A stretch of DNA of 64,000 bases from JACQFK01 sp036383955 (lineage in GTDB: Bacteria > Planctomycetota > MHYJ01 > JACPRB01), in assembly GCA_036383955.1 (NCBI GenBank), contig DASVNH010000117.1, forward strand, positions 31,832 through 95,831, read 5' to 3'. Positions within the stretch are counted from its first letter, which is position 1. Every line of letters begins with the position of its first letter. Below are positions 50,071 to 59,779 of the stretch, piece by piece. Both the position numbers and the translations under genes were made by a program. The notes beneath the pieces were generated by a model. That model did no database searches. It was not told the DNA's origin and saw nothing but the letters and a program-made list of their open reading frames with translations.

Positions 50071-50196
50071 GAACCGGAACCGGAACGGGAACCGGAACCG
50101 GGACCTTCTAGATAGGCCGCCCTTCGTCGTGAAGTCGTAGTAAGGAAAAGGACTCGCGCCACTCTCCGGTTCCGGTTCCGGTTCCGGGTCCGGTTA
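50071..50196. repeat. Inverted hexamer arrays GAACCG x5 and CGGTTC x5 flanking a 66-base spacer
   Basis: Left: five GAACCG-type units (50071-50100). Right: CGGTTC x3, CGGGTC, CGGTTA (50167-50196). The last right unit contains TTA, the TAA stop (minus strand) of the zinc-protein gene. The arms are complementary and use the same hexamer as 28791-28832. GAAGGT (50061-50066) and ACCTTC (50103-50108) further bracket the left array. Confidence 0.85.
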
Positions 50197-51357
50197 GGGG
50201 AGCCAGCCGAAATCCATCGGCGTGAGCTCGCTGCCGCAGCGGACGCACTCGACGGTGCCGGCGCCTTCCTCGTGGACGAGGTCGTTGAGGCGGGCCACGC
50301 AGCGCGGGCAGCGGATCCCGGGGCCGCGGGCCGCCTTGACCAGCGCGTGGCACTGGTCGATCTGGTCCGCGAGCGCCTGGTAGGCCTCCATCTCCTTGGC
50401 CGTGCGGTCGAGCGAGGCGAGGAGGGCGGAGGGCGTCGGGTACCTCGCCGCGAGCGCCAGGAGGGCCTCGTCGACGGCCTCCTTCTCGAAGGCGCGGGCC
50501 GGCGCGGGGGCCGTCCAGGCCGCCGCGTCCACTTTGACGCGGGCCTCGCGGGCGAGCAGCTCGATGTCGACACCCGCCGTCACGAAGCTCGTGTCGCTGA
50601 CCGGCACGACGATGCGATGGGCGTCGAGCTTGGCGAGGCGGCGTTCGACGTCCACGGCCGCCTTGAGAAAGCGCGGCCGATCCGGCCACTTGAGATAGCA
50701 GTCGGTGTGGACGAGGGCGCCGGCGAAGGAGCGCAGGGCGCGGGCGTCCGACGGCCAGAACTCCGGCGCGGGAAGTCGATAGACGGCCGGCGCGTGCGGG
50801 TTGGCGCGCAGGATGCCCTGGCAGATCTGGCAGGGGGTGGGCTTGCGGGCCCAGTCGACGGCGTCGGTGAGCGAGCGGGCGTCGGGGAAGCGGCGGCCCA
50901 GGGCGTCGGCGCCCTCCATCGCCTCGCGGGTGAGCGGCTTCTGGGCGAGCTCGGCGAGGGCGGCGGGCCAGGCGGAGGTCGGGACCTCCTCGACCGCGGC
51001 GAGGGCGAGGAAGAAAACGCGCACGCGGGCCTCGGGGTCGTCGGGATCGGCGGGGGCGACGAGGGCGAGCTGTTCGCCGCGCCAGGCCTCGCCCTGCTCG
51101 GGGGCGACGCGGACGGCGTCGAGCTTCCACCCGATCCAGGCGGCGGCGAAGCGGGCGCGCTCGGGCCAGCTCTTCCAGCACTCGACGTGGACGCGCTTGC
51201 GGCACATGTCCTGGAGCGGATCGTCTTCTTCGAGGAAGTCGCCGAAAGGCTTGCCGAGGCCGGGGAAGTGGGCGCTGGGGGTCTCAAACGCGGGGGCGTC
51301 GTCGGCGATCGCCTGGCGGCAGATCGCGCAGTCCTTGTTCTTTTTCCACCCCAACAT
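50194..51357 (-). CDS. Protein with two RING-like zinc modules and a C-terminal zinc ribbon
   Basis: A 387-residue cytosolic protein of unrecognised family. Two related cysteine/histidine modules are visible: CAIC ... VHVECWKSWPER near the start and CQIC ... LVHTDCYLKWPDR near residues 175-225. Each is a C-x2-C plus H-x2-C set followed by a W-P-x-R motif. The C-terminus has a further ribbon (CPRC ... CVRCG). The modules look like a duplicated cross-brace or treble-clef domain. No nuclease or ligase motif is seen. Function unknown. Confidence 0.7.
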   Translation of the reverse strand: MLGWKKNKDCAICRQAIADDAPAFETPSAHFPGLGKPFGDFLEEDDPLQDMCRKRVHVECWKSWPERARFAAAWIGWKLDAVRVAPEQGEAWRGEQLALVAPADPDDPEARVRVFFLALAAVEEVPTSAWPAALAELAQKPLTREAMEGADALGRRFPDARSLTDAVDWARKPTPCQICQGILRANPHAPAVYRLPAPEFWPSDARALRSFAGALVHTDCYLKWPDRPRFLKAAVDVERRLAKLDAHRIVVPVSDTSFVTAGVDIELLAREARVKVDAAAWTAPAPARAFEKEAVDEALLALAARYPTPSALLASLDRTAKEMEAYQALADQIDQCHALVKAARGPGIRCPRCVARLNDLVHEEGAGTVECVRCGSELTPMDFGWLP

Positions 51358-51381
51358 CGGGCGTCCCTCTCGGGGTTATCG

Positions 51382-51417
51382 GCGGGGCCGTCCGCTCTGT
51401 CGAACGGACGGCCCCGC
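51382..51417 (-). terminator. Strong hairpin downstream of the giant TIG-protein gene
   Basis: GCGGGGCCGTCCG (51382-51394) and CGGACGGCCCCGC (51405-51417) are perfect 13-base arms around a 10-base loop, 11 bases after the stop at 51429 on the minus strand. No T run follows, so it may be a non-canonical terminator. Confidence 0.6.
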
Positions 51418-51428
51418 GGGATGAGCGT

Positions 51429-54400
51429 TTAGTCCCGGCGACGACGCCGGGTCGACAGGGCCAGGAGCGCGCCCAGGGCCGCCAGGGCGCCGAGCGGCAG
51501 CGTGCCGAGGCCGATCGAGCCGCCGCAGCCGCCGCCGCCGCCGCTGCTGCCGCCGCCGCCCACCGGGATGGCGGGGCCGACCGTGATCGAGTAGCTGCGG
51601 TTCGCGGTGCGGCCCAGGCCGTCGGTCACCCGAACCTGGAAGCTGGACGTGACGGCCGTCGCCGACACCGTGCCGCTGAAGATGCCCGCCGGCGAGAGGC
51701 TGACGCCGCCCGGCAGCGAGCCGGAGACGAGCTCCCAGACCAGCGTGCCCGTGCCGCCGGTGGCCGTGAGCGACGCCCCGTACGGCGAGGTCACGCCCGC
51801 GATGGGCAGGCTGAGCGTCGTGATCGTGAGAGTGCCGTCGATGATGAGGTTGAACGCCAGCGTCGCGTCCGTCCCGGCGGCCGTGTCGGTGACTTGGAAG
51901 TTCACCGAGGTGGTGCCGGCCGCGGCGGGCGTGCCCGAGATGGTGCCCGTATCGACGTCCAGGGAGAGGCCCGCGGGCATGCCGCCCAGCTGCGTCCACA
52001 GGGTGTACGGGGGCGTGCCGCCCGCCGCCTGGAGCGTGGCCGAGTAGGGGATGCCCACCTGGCCGCGCGGCAGCGAGGCGATCGCGACGAGAGCGGCGGG
52101 ATCGGCGATGATCAGCGTGAAGTCGCCGAACACGGCCGCGCCGTTGGCGTCCGTCGCCGTCAGGCGGAAGCTGAAGCTGCCGTTGTTCGTCGGAACGCCT
52201 GAGAGCGTGCCCGCCGCGCCGTTGAGGACGATCCCGGTGGGCAGGGTGCCCGTAAGCGTCCAGGTCACCGGCGAGGCGCCGCCGGCGAAAGTGAGGTCGG
52301 CGAAGTAGCCCGCGCCCTGCACGCCGGCCGGCAGCGCCAGGGGCGTGGTCAGGGTCGGCGCCGGCGCGATCGTGATCGTGATGTCCTTGGTCCCCGGCGT
52401 GGGTCCGGGTCCGAACGGCGCGGCCTGCACCGTGAACGTGAAGATGCCGGCCGCGGTCGGCGTCCCCGTGATGGCGCCCGAGCCGCCGTTGATCGCGAGG
52501 CCGGGGGGCTGGCCGCCGTTCGGCGCGGTCCAGAAGTAGGTGCCCGTGCCGCCCGTGGCGGACAGGGCCGCGGTAGTGCCCGCCGCAGGATAGACCTGTC
52601 CCACGGTGCCGATCGGCAGAGAGTTGCTCGGGGTGGTCACGACGATCGCCGCGCCGGGGGCGGGCGCGGCCGCGACGATGATGACCGAGAAGGCCCGCGA
52701 CGTGTTGACGGCCGCCTGGCCGCCGTCCGTGACCTGGATCGTGAAGTTCGCCGTCGTCGCGGTCAGCGGCGTGCCGGAAATCCTGGCGCGACGGCCGACG
52801 AACGTCAGCGTCGTGTTGGGCGGGAGCGTTCCGGTGTTGCTCCAGGTGAAGGTCGGGCCGACGCCGCCCGTCACGTCGAGGTAGTGCGTGTACAACGCGC
52901 CGACCATGCCGCCCGGCAGCGTGGTCTGGACGATCGTGATGGGGCTGGTGGCGATCGTGAAGGCCACCGCCAGCGGCGCCGAGGCCGCGCCCGTGGCGGG
53001 CGTCGCGATCACCGAGAAGCTGGCGGCCCCGGCCGCCGCCGGGACGCCTTCCAGGACGCCCGTGAAGCGGTTCAGGGCGAGGCCCGTCGGGACCGTGCCG
53101 GTCGACGTCCACGTGTACGGGGTCGCGCCGCCCGCCGCCGTGAAGACGTGGCGGTAGGCCTGGCCCACGACGGCGTTCGGCGCCGCCGGGGAGTTGGAGA
53201 CGACGGGCGGACCCGCCGTCGGCATGTTGACCGTGAGCGTGAACGCGCGGTTGACGCTCTGGGGCGTCTGGGCCGAATCGGTCACCGAGAGGGTGAACGT
53301 GTAGGGCGTCACGCCGGCGACGTCCGGCGCGAAGCCGCTCATGACGCCCGTCGCGGGATCGAGGTTGAAGGGGAAGGGGGGACTCGACGTCACGAGCCCC
53401 CACGTGTACGGCGGCGCGCCGCCGGAGGCCGCGAGGGTCACGCTGTAGAACGCCCGGGCCGTCGCCGCGGGCAGGGCGGCCGGGGTCTGGACGCTGAGGC
53501 CGGAGTCGACGGACGCCGTGGCGCGGTCGTCCTCGGTCGTCGAGAAGTTGTTCTCGACCGAGTCGACGTCCTCCTCCGCGGCATTGAGGACTTCGGCGAC
53601 GTTTAGGATGCTGACGGCGCTGTTGACGGTCGCGGTGATGTTCAGCGTCGCGCTGCTGTTGGCGGCAATGTTGCCGACGGTCCAGATGCCGGAGGCCGCG
53701 CTGTAGGAGCCGACGGTCGCGGTCGAGGAGACGAACGTCAGGGCGGCGGGGAGGGGGTCGCTGACGGTGACGGCGGTTCCCGCCGCGGCGCCGGCGGCGT
53801 TGGACAGCGTGATCGTGAAGGTCACATTCTGGCCGACGGTGGCGGAGCCGTTGTCGACGATCTTCGTGAGGGAGAGGTCGACCGCGGTGGTCCCGTCCAC
53901 GTAGGTATAGGTCAGCGGAGTCGACTGCGAATTGACGGTTCCGAAGGTACGGACGATCACGTTCGTGGCCCCGATCGCCCCGGGCGGCGTGGTGACCGTC
54001 ATCGTCGTGGTCGTGATCGTGTTGATGGTGGCCGTCGCCGCGCCGAAGAGTACCGCCGTGGCGCCAGGGACGAAATTGGCGCCCGTGATCGACACTGGCT
54101 GTCCACCGGCCGCGGGCCCTCGGTTGCTTGAGATCGTGGCCACGCTGGGCGGAGCGACGTACGAGTAGAGGTTCGACCCCGCGGACGGCTGGCTGCCGAA
54201 GGTCGTGACCACGACGCTCGCCGTGCCGGCCGTCCCGGGCGGCGTGGTGACGTCGACCGTCGTTCCAGTCACGGTGACGATTGTCGCATTGACTCCGTTG
54301 AACGTGACCGTGGTGAAGCCGTCGACGAAGCTCGTTCCGGTGATCTGAACCGCCTGACCGCCGGCGGTCGGACCCTGCGCGGGAGTGATGCCGCTGATCG

Positions 54401-57400
54401 TGGGCGCGGTCGTATACGTGTAAGCGTTCGACAGCGTAAACGAGCCGCTGGGCGTGGTCACGATGACGCTCACGGTACCCGTACCGGGCGGCGTGGACAC
54501 CGTGATCTGATTGGCCGTGTTGCCGGTGATCGCGGCGTTGTTGCCGAGACCGAACTCGACGGATGTCGCGCCGCTCAGGTCGTTGCCGCTGATGACGACC
54601 CCGGGCTGGCCGCCGGCCGCGGGTCCGGAGTTCGGAGCGATTCCGCTCACGAAGGGGCCCGCGTAGTCGAAGGATTGCGGAGGGCTGGCGGTTCCGCCCG
54701 GGGTCGTGACGACGATCGCGACGGTTCCGGAGGCGTGAGCGGGCGTGTTGAACGTCACTTGTGCGCCCGTAGCGACGATAGCAGAGGCCGCGCTTCCGCC
54801 GACCGTGACGAGGGTCTTGGTCGCGGGCAGATTGGTTCCGAGGACCGTGACGCCCGTTCCGCCGGACGTGGACCCGGACGTGGGTGCCGCGCTGGCGGCG
54901 GTGGGCGGGTCGTGATAGGTGAATCCGTTCGTGACCACCGGGGCCGCGCCGCCCGAAGAGTTCACCTGAACGTTCACGGGTAGGGGGGCGCCGCTGGCGG
55001 CCCGAGCCGGCGCGTTCGCGAGGATCTGCGTGGAACTGCTGACGACCACCGTGGGCGAGGGAACGCCGCCGAAAAGGACTTGGGTGTCGGCGCTGTTCGA
55101 GAAGTTCGTGCCCGTGATGGTGACCACGGTCGTGCCGTCGATCCTTCCGTCGGCCGAACCCCAGGGCGCCATGATGGTCGTGACCGTGGGCGCGGCCCAG
55201 TAAGTGAACCCTCCGGTCAGCGTTACCGGAGCTGAACCGGCCGAGCTGAGGACGATGTTGACGGCGCCGGCGGCATGTGCGGGCGCGTCGCAGGTGATCT
55301 GCGAGGCGCTGTCGACGACGATGTTGAGCGCGCCCGTGCCACCGAAGGACACGGTGACGTCGTTGGACGCGAAGTTGGTTCCCGTCAGGACGATGCCCGT
55401 GCGGCCCCCCAGCGGCCCGTTCGCGGGGGCGGCGACCGTCAGGGTGGGCGGGTTCCAATAAGTGAAGCCGTTCGTGACCGTCACCGGCGTGGAGCCGGCG
55501 GAGGTGACGACCACGTTGACCGCTCCGGCGCTTGCCGAGGCGGGAGCGTCGCAGGCGATCTGGGTCGGCGACGAGACGCTGATGTTGAGCGCGGTGACGC
55601 CGCCGATCGTCACGGTGACGTCGCCAGAGGCGAAGTTGGTCCCGTTAATGGTGATGCCCGTCCGGCCGCCGAGCTGGGCGTTGGCCGGCGAGATGACGCC
55701 GACGGTGGGGGGATTCCAGTAGGTGAATCCGTTGGTCAGCGTCGCCGAACTGCCTGGGTTGGTCACGGTCAGGTTGACCGCGCCCGGGGTCGCCCGCGGT
55801 GGCGCGTCGCAGGTGATCGACGTCGCGCTCGTGACGTTGATGTTCAAGGCGGAGACGCCGTCGATGAGAACCCCGGTCACCCCGTTCGTGAAGCCCGTTC
55901 CGGTGACGACGATGCCCGTCCGACCGCCCAGCTGGCTGTTGGCCGGGCTCACGTTCGAGACGGTGGGAGCCGCGTAGTACGTGAACGCGCTCGCGGAGGC
56001 GCCGGAACCCGCGGGCGTCGACACGGCCACGGTCACCGCTCCCGCCGCGTGGGCGGGGGTCGTGCAGATGATTGTGGCGGAATCCGGGATGTTGGTGATG
56101 GTTGCCGCGGCGCCGCCGAAGGTCACGGTGGTGTAACTCGGGATGAAGTTGGTGCCGGTGATCGTGACGGTCTGTCCGCCCAGCGTCGAGCCCTGGGTCA
56201 GGTTCAGGCTCCCGATCGTGGGCGCGGCGCCGGGGTCATAAACGTCGAGCCTGACCGTGTCGCTCGTGGCGGTATCGACGACATTTTGGACGCGGACGCG
56301 ATAGTCCCCCGCGTCTCCCAACGCGGCGGCGGCGATCGTGTAGCTCGACGAGGTGGCGCCGGCGATGTTCGCGAAGGCCGCTCCGTTCCACTTTTGCCAT
56401 TGGAAGTTTTTTGGAGCGGCGCCCGAGGTGACGACGGAGAAGGTGACGGCCTGGCCGACGTTCACGGACTTGCTGGTCGGTTGCGTGATGAAGAGGACGG
56501 AGTCGAGGTAAGGGGCGAGCTGAGTGCCGGCGATGGCGAGATCCGTGGTGTTCGTGAACGTCCCCACGTTTTTCACGGCCACCGCGCAGTTGTCATTGCC
56601 GGTATCGTTCTTGTAGTAGGCCTCGATGTAGTACTTTTGGTTCAACGTGAGAGGGATCGCCGCCGAACGCTGGCTGGCGAAATTGTTCCAGATGCGCGGT
56701 CCGGCGGAGCCCGTCTGCCAGGCGATGAGACGCTTGTTGGCGGGGTTGTCGTCGGTACTCAGCCACAGCTGCCCGTGGTCGTCGGTCGCGATGGCGAAGA
56801 AGTGATCTCCGGTGAAGGTCGGGATGAAGAAGCCCCTGAGCCGGGCTCCGAAGTTGTCCGCGGCGTTGTTGGGCGTTTCGAAGCTCGCGTACGTGGTGCC
56901 GCCGGACGGCGCGTTGGGAAAGGCCGCGTTGCGCGCCAGTTCGGCGACGCTCGCGCCTCCGATGGTCGGGTTTCCGTAGGTGTCCCGCGCGATGGTCCCC
57001 GCCGCGTAGTACTGGAAGGGGACGTCGACGCCGGGAGCGGCAATCGCGTTGCCGAGATGATCCGCGACGCCCTGCACATTCATTGAATAGACGGTCGACG
57101 CGGCGAGAGCGCTGGTCGTCAGCCGCACGGTCGACAGGAAGGTCGTCTGAGAATTGGCATGCAGAGCAGCGATCTCGGCGTTGCTGAGGGCGGTGTTGTA
57201 GATCCGCAGGTCGTCCATCCGGCCTCTGAAGAGGTTTCCGGAAACCGTGGGGGGAGGGCCGAGGGGGCTTTCCAGGCGCGCCAGGAGGAGGGGGCGGGTC
57301 GTGTCGCAGCTGGTGTACGTCGTGGGCAGGTCCGCGGATCCGAGGAACACGCCGTTGCGGAACACGGAAAGTCGATTGGCGAGCCGATCGAGCCGCCCCA

Positions 57401-59546
57401 CGATGTGCTGCCACTGGTTGGCGACGATGGCGTTGACAGTTCCAGTGCCGAAGATCGCATCCTGCGTATTGGCGCCGTCGTCGACTCTGAATCGAAGGTT
57501 ACCCGTCGCGTTAGTGTGGAGGTCCATGATCCAACCCTTGTCCGCTCCGGTCGTCGGGTCGAATTTGTTGAGGACGCGGCGGTTGGTCGTGTCGAGCGGG
57601 TAGACCCACAGGGCCACGGTAAATCCGCTATTGCCGAAGGTCAGGCTCGCCGAGTCGGGGATGGAGACGTAGTCGTCCGTTCCGTCGAAGCTGAGGCTGG
57701 CGGGGTTGCCAGTCTGAATCGGGGCCACTTCCAGGGCGTCGGGGGTAGGGACGTTGGGGCTGGGGCCCGGGCTGGGCGTCCCCGTGTTGCCGTTTCCCGA
57801 CGCGTCCGCGACGGGAGTGTTGGTGACCGTTTCGTCGAATTTCCAATGCGCCCGGAGGAAATCCGTGCTTCTGGGAAGGAGCTGGGCGGCGCTGACCGTC
57901 ACGCCGTTGTTGATCGTGAAGTTGGAGGGAGCGACGGCGTTGAGGGGCTTGTCGAAGGTGACGAGAACCTCGGTCGGGGTGGCGGCCGCGCTGGCGCTGA
58001 AGGCGAGCGGAGAGGTGCGCGTGAAGGTGATGCTGGCGGTCGGACTCGCCAGCACGCCGGGCGCGGTCGCCATGACGCGGAGCACGGTCGTCGTGCTCAG
58101 GTTGATCACGGATCCGCTGGGGCCCGATCCCGCGCAGTTGGCCGGATTCACCGGCGTCCCGTCGAGGTTCCAGTAGAGGATCGCGCCCGGCGTCGAGCAG
58201 CTCAGCGTGACCGGCGTGGGTCCGAGAATGTTCCCGCCGTTGGGGCTCGTGGTGGGCGTCGCGGCCACCGGATCGGTATAGAGGTTGGCGGGCGGCACGA
58301 CGGCCTTCGCGATCGTCGGCAGATTCTGCCACTGGAACTGCAGGGTCGTCGTGCCCTGGTCGCGGCGCCAGTAATCGACCCGGAAGGGATGCAGGCCCGC
58401 CTGCAGCGTGATGGTGCCGGAGCGCTCCTGGTTGAAGCTGCGGAGGCCGTCATTGTTGACAACCAGCTTGTTCTGGACGAACAGCTTGCTGCCCGTGCAC
58501 GAGTTCAGGAAGAAGGTGTACGTGCCCGGCGTCACGACATTGACGTAACCGGTGTAGACAAAGCCGAAATCGTTGGTCTGCTCCTTGGGCGGATTGGTGT
58601 CGACGACCGTCGCCACGCCGCGCTGGCGGGACGCCAGGACGTCGAAATTCGGAAGCACGCTCAAGCCGGTGCCCGGATGGTAATACCGGAAGTACGCGTT
58701 GCCGGATACCGCGCCGGGAGCGACCACGCCCGCGAAGTTCGGCGAGTAGGTCGTGGACGCGGGATCGCTCGCTACGGTATCTGAGCCCAGCAGGTAGGCT
58801 CTAGCTGTGACCTTGGCGTAGTCGTTGACCGCGAACGGAACGGTGTACAGGACCGCCGTGCCGACCGGAACGCTCGGACCGGGATCGGTATTGTCCGTGG
58901 TGTAATAGATGACCGCCGTGGGCGTCGTGGTGCTGAGAGTCACCGTTTGTGGCGGCGCCGCGCCCGCGGGGCTGATGAGGGGCGTCGCGATCGCCGAGAC
59001 CGGAATCGCGGGCACCGTGTCCACCACGGCGTAGAGACGGTCGACCGGAACGATGACTTCCGTCGCGGCGCCGGGTTCGTCCCACAGGAGTTGGCAACCC
59101 GCGTCGCCGCCTCCCTGGTAGACCTCGATCATGATGTCGTGCTTGCCGGCGGTCATGCCGGTGATCGTCACGCGGCGGTCGGCCATGCCTTGATCCCGCC
59201 AGAAGTCGCCCCGAAGGACGCCGTCGATGTAAAGCCTTCCGCCGTCGTCCGTTCGGAGATTGAAGATCCAGTCGCCCCCCACGGTAAGTTCGATCCGACC
59301 CCTCATGCGGACGGAGAAATCCGTCTCCGGCATCACCGCGGCCGGGATGTCCGCGTTGGCGCCGGTGCCGACGTAGATGAAGTTGATCGGCCCTTCGACG
59401 CGCGCCGCTCGGGTTCCTCCGAAATCCTTCTCGCTGTAATACTCGGAGAAGAGGCCCGTTCCCGTTCCCTGCGCCCACGCGGCGGCGGGCAAGGCCAGGA
59501 CGAGGAGCGCGGCGAACGCGACGCGGCTGGAAAGGCTCGACCTCAT
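51429..59546 (-). CDS. Giant secreted protein: PA14, chitobiase-like, LamG, nine TIG, DUF11, seven putative-Ig domains
   Basis: A 2705-residue surface protein. Order: signal peptide; PA14 (about 30-165); chitobiase-C-like; PA14 (about 281-432); chitobiase-C-like; LamG (about 564-799); PA14-like (about 852-1008); Ig-like (about 1016-1103); nine IPT/TIG domains (about 1109-1886, units such as LGGRTGIxxxGTNF); DUF11 (about 1888-2009); seven He_PIG-type domains (about 2015-2655, units such as GxPPYTW and ISGTP). The tail is GCGGSIG, a hydrophobic helix and RRRRRD. Start ATG 59546 precedes the signal peptide. Likely a cell-surface adhesin or polysaccharide-binding protein. Confidence 0.88.
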   Translation of the reverse strand: MRSSLSSRVAFAALLVLALPAAAWAQGTGTGLFSEYYSEKDFGGTRAARVEGPINFIYVGTGANADIPAAVMPETDFSVRMRGRIELTVGGDWIFNLRTDDGGRLYIDGVLRGDFWRDQGMADRRVTITGMTAGKHDIMIEVYQGGGDAGCQLLWDEPGAATEVIVPVDRLYAVVDTVPAIPVSAIATPLISPAGAAPPQTVTLSTTTPTAVIYYTTDNTDPGPSVPVGTAVLYTVPFAVNDYAKVTARAYLLGSDTVASDPASTTYSPNFAGVVAPGAVSGNAYFRYYHPGTGLSVLPNFDVLASRQRGVATVVDTNPPKEQTNDFGFVYTGYVNVVTPGTYTFFLNSCTGSKLFVQNKLVVNNDGLRSFNQERSGTITLQAGLHPFRVDYWRRDQGTTTLQFQWQNLPTIAKAVVPPANLYTDPVAATPTTSPNGGNILGPTPVTLSCSTPGAILYWNLDGTPVNPANCAGSGPSGSVINLSTTTVLRVMATAPGVLASPTASITFTRTSPLAFSASAAATPTEVLVTFDKPLNAVAPSNFTINNGVTVSAAQLLPRSTDFLRAHWKFDETVTNTPVADASGNGNTGTPSPGPSPNVPTPDALEVAPIQTGNPASLSFDGTDDYVSIPDSASLTFGNSGFTVALWVYPLDTTNRRVLNKFDPTTGADKGWIMDLHTNATGNLRFRVDDGANTQDAIFGTGTVNAIVANQWQHIVGRLDRLANRLSVFRNGVFLGSADLPTTYTSCDTTRPLLLARLESPLGPPPTVSGNLFRGRMDDLRIYNTALSNAEIAALHANSQTTFLSTVRLTTSALAASTVYSMNVQGVADHLGNAIAAPGVDVPFQYYAAGTIARDTYGNPTIGGASVAELARNAAFPNAPSGGTTYASFETPNNAADNFGARLRGFFIPTFTGDHFFAIATDDHGQLWLSTDDNPANKRLIAWQTGSAGPRIWNNFASQRSAAIPLTLNQKYYIEAYYKNDTGNDNCAVAVKNVGTFTNTTDLAIAGTQLAPYLDSVLFITQPTSKSVNVGQAVTFSVVTSGAAPKNFQWQKWNGAAFANIAGATSSSYTIAAAALGDAGDYRVRVQNVVDTATSDTVRLDVYDPGAAPTIGSLNLTQGSTLGGQTVTITGTNFIPSYTTVTFGGAAATITNIPDSATIICTTPAHAAGAVTVAVSTPAGSGASASAFTYYAAPTVSNVSPANSQLGGRTGIVVTGTGFTNGVTGVLIDGVSALNINVTSATSITCDAPPRATPGAVNLTVTNPGSSATLTNGFTYWNPPTVGVISPANAQLGGRTGITINGTNFASGDVTVTIGGVTALNISVSSPTQIACDAPASASAGAVNVVVTSAGSTPVTVTNGFTYWNPPTLTVAAPANGPLGGRTGIVLTGTNFASNDVTVSFGGTGALNIVVDSASQITCDAPAHAAGAVNIVLSSAGSAPVTLTGGFTYWAAPTVTTIMAPWGSADGRIDGTTVVTITGTNFSNSADTQVLFGGVPSPTVVVSSSTQILANAPARAASGAPLPVNVQVNSSGGAAPVVTNGFTYHDPPTAASAAPTSGSTSGGTGVTVLGTNLPATKTLVTVGGSAASAIVATGAQVTFNTPAHASGTVAIVVTTPGGTASPPQSFDYAGPFVSGIAPNSGPAAGGQPGVVISGNDLSGATSVEFGLGNNAAITGNTANQITVSTPPGTGTVSVIVTTPSGSFTLSNAYTYTTAPTISGITPAQGPTAGGQAVQITGTSFVDGFTTVTFNGVNATIVTVTGTTVDVTTPPGTAGTASVVVTTFGSQPSAGSNLYSYVAPPSVATISSNRGPAAGGQPVSITGANFVPGATAVLFGAATATINTITTTTMTVTTPPGAIGATNVIVRTFGTVNSQSTPLTYTYVDGTTAVDLSLTKIVDNGSATVGQNVTFTITLSNAAGAAAGTAVTVSDPLPAALTFVSSTATVGSYSAASGIWTVGNIAANSSATLNITATVNSAVSILNVAEVLNAAEEDVDSVENNFSTTEDDRATASVDSGLSVQTPAALPAATARAFYSVTLAASGGAPPYTWGLVTSSPPFPFNLDPATGVMSGFAPDVAGVTPYTFTLSVTDSAQTPQSVNRAFTLTVNMPTAGPPVVSNSPAAPNAVVGQAYRHVFTAAGGATPYTWTSTGTVPTGLALNRFTGVLEGVPAAAGAASFSVIATPATGAASAPLAVAFTIATSPITIVQTTLPGGMVGALYTHYLDVTGGVGPTFTWSNTGTLPPNTTLTFVGRRARISGTPLTATTANFTIQVTDGGQAAVNTSRAFSVIIVAAAPAPGAAIVVTTPSNSLPIGTVGQVYPAAGTTAALSATGGTGTYFWTAPNGGQPPGLAINGGSGAITGTPTAAGIFTFTVQAAPFGPGPTPGTKDITITIAPAPTLTTPLALPAGVQGAGYFADLTFAGGASPVTWTLTGTLPTGIVLNGAAGTLSGVPTNNGSFSFRLTATDANGAAVFGDFTLIIADPAALVAIASLPRGQVGIPYSATLQAAGGTPPYTLWTQLGGMPAGLSLDVDTGTISGTPAAAGTTSVNFQVTDTAAGTDATLAFNLIIDGTLTITTLSLPIAGVTSPYGASLTATGGTGTLVWELVSGSLPGGVSLSPAGIFSGTVSATAVTSSFQVRVTDGLGRTANRSYSITVGPAIPVGGGGSSGGGGGCGGSIGLGTLPLGALAALGALLALSTRRRRRD

Positions 59547-59663
59547 GGAATCACCCTCAAATCGTGGATTTTCGGAAGGAACGGGGGGGACACGCGGAGC
59601 CGGGAAGGATCGGTTTGACGACTCCCCGGCGCGGAAACCCCACCCTGCGCTCACCCTTTCGAC

Positions 59664-59692
59664 GCCCTCTTCTTCTATATGTGAAAGAGGGC
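59664..59692. repeat. Hairpin between the two giant secreted-protein genes
   Basis: GCCCTCTT (59664-59671) and AAGAGGGC (59685-59692) are perfect 8-base arms around CTTCTATATGTGA. It may end the upstream minus-strand transcript or act in the leader of the TIG gene. A second near-palindrome, GGACTACC-TAGT-GGTAGCCC at 59713-59732, could be an operator. The rest of the 233-base gap holds CACCCT-rich sequence and nothing I can assign. Confidence 0.45.
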
Positions 59693-59779
59693 ACCCTCAC
59701 CCTGCCCGAACTGGACTACCTAGTGGTAGCCCATCATGGATGTGGTGTCAAGCATGTTCGATGTTTTCGAGTGCGGGGA

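Noticed and set aside
50194..51357. Ubiquitin-ligase interpretation of the RING-like protein
   Set aside because: No ubiquitin-like, E1 or E2 genes nearby and no ligase-specific residues visible.
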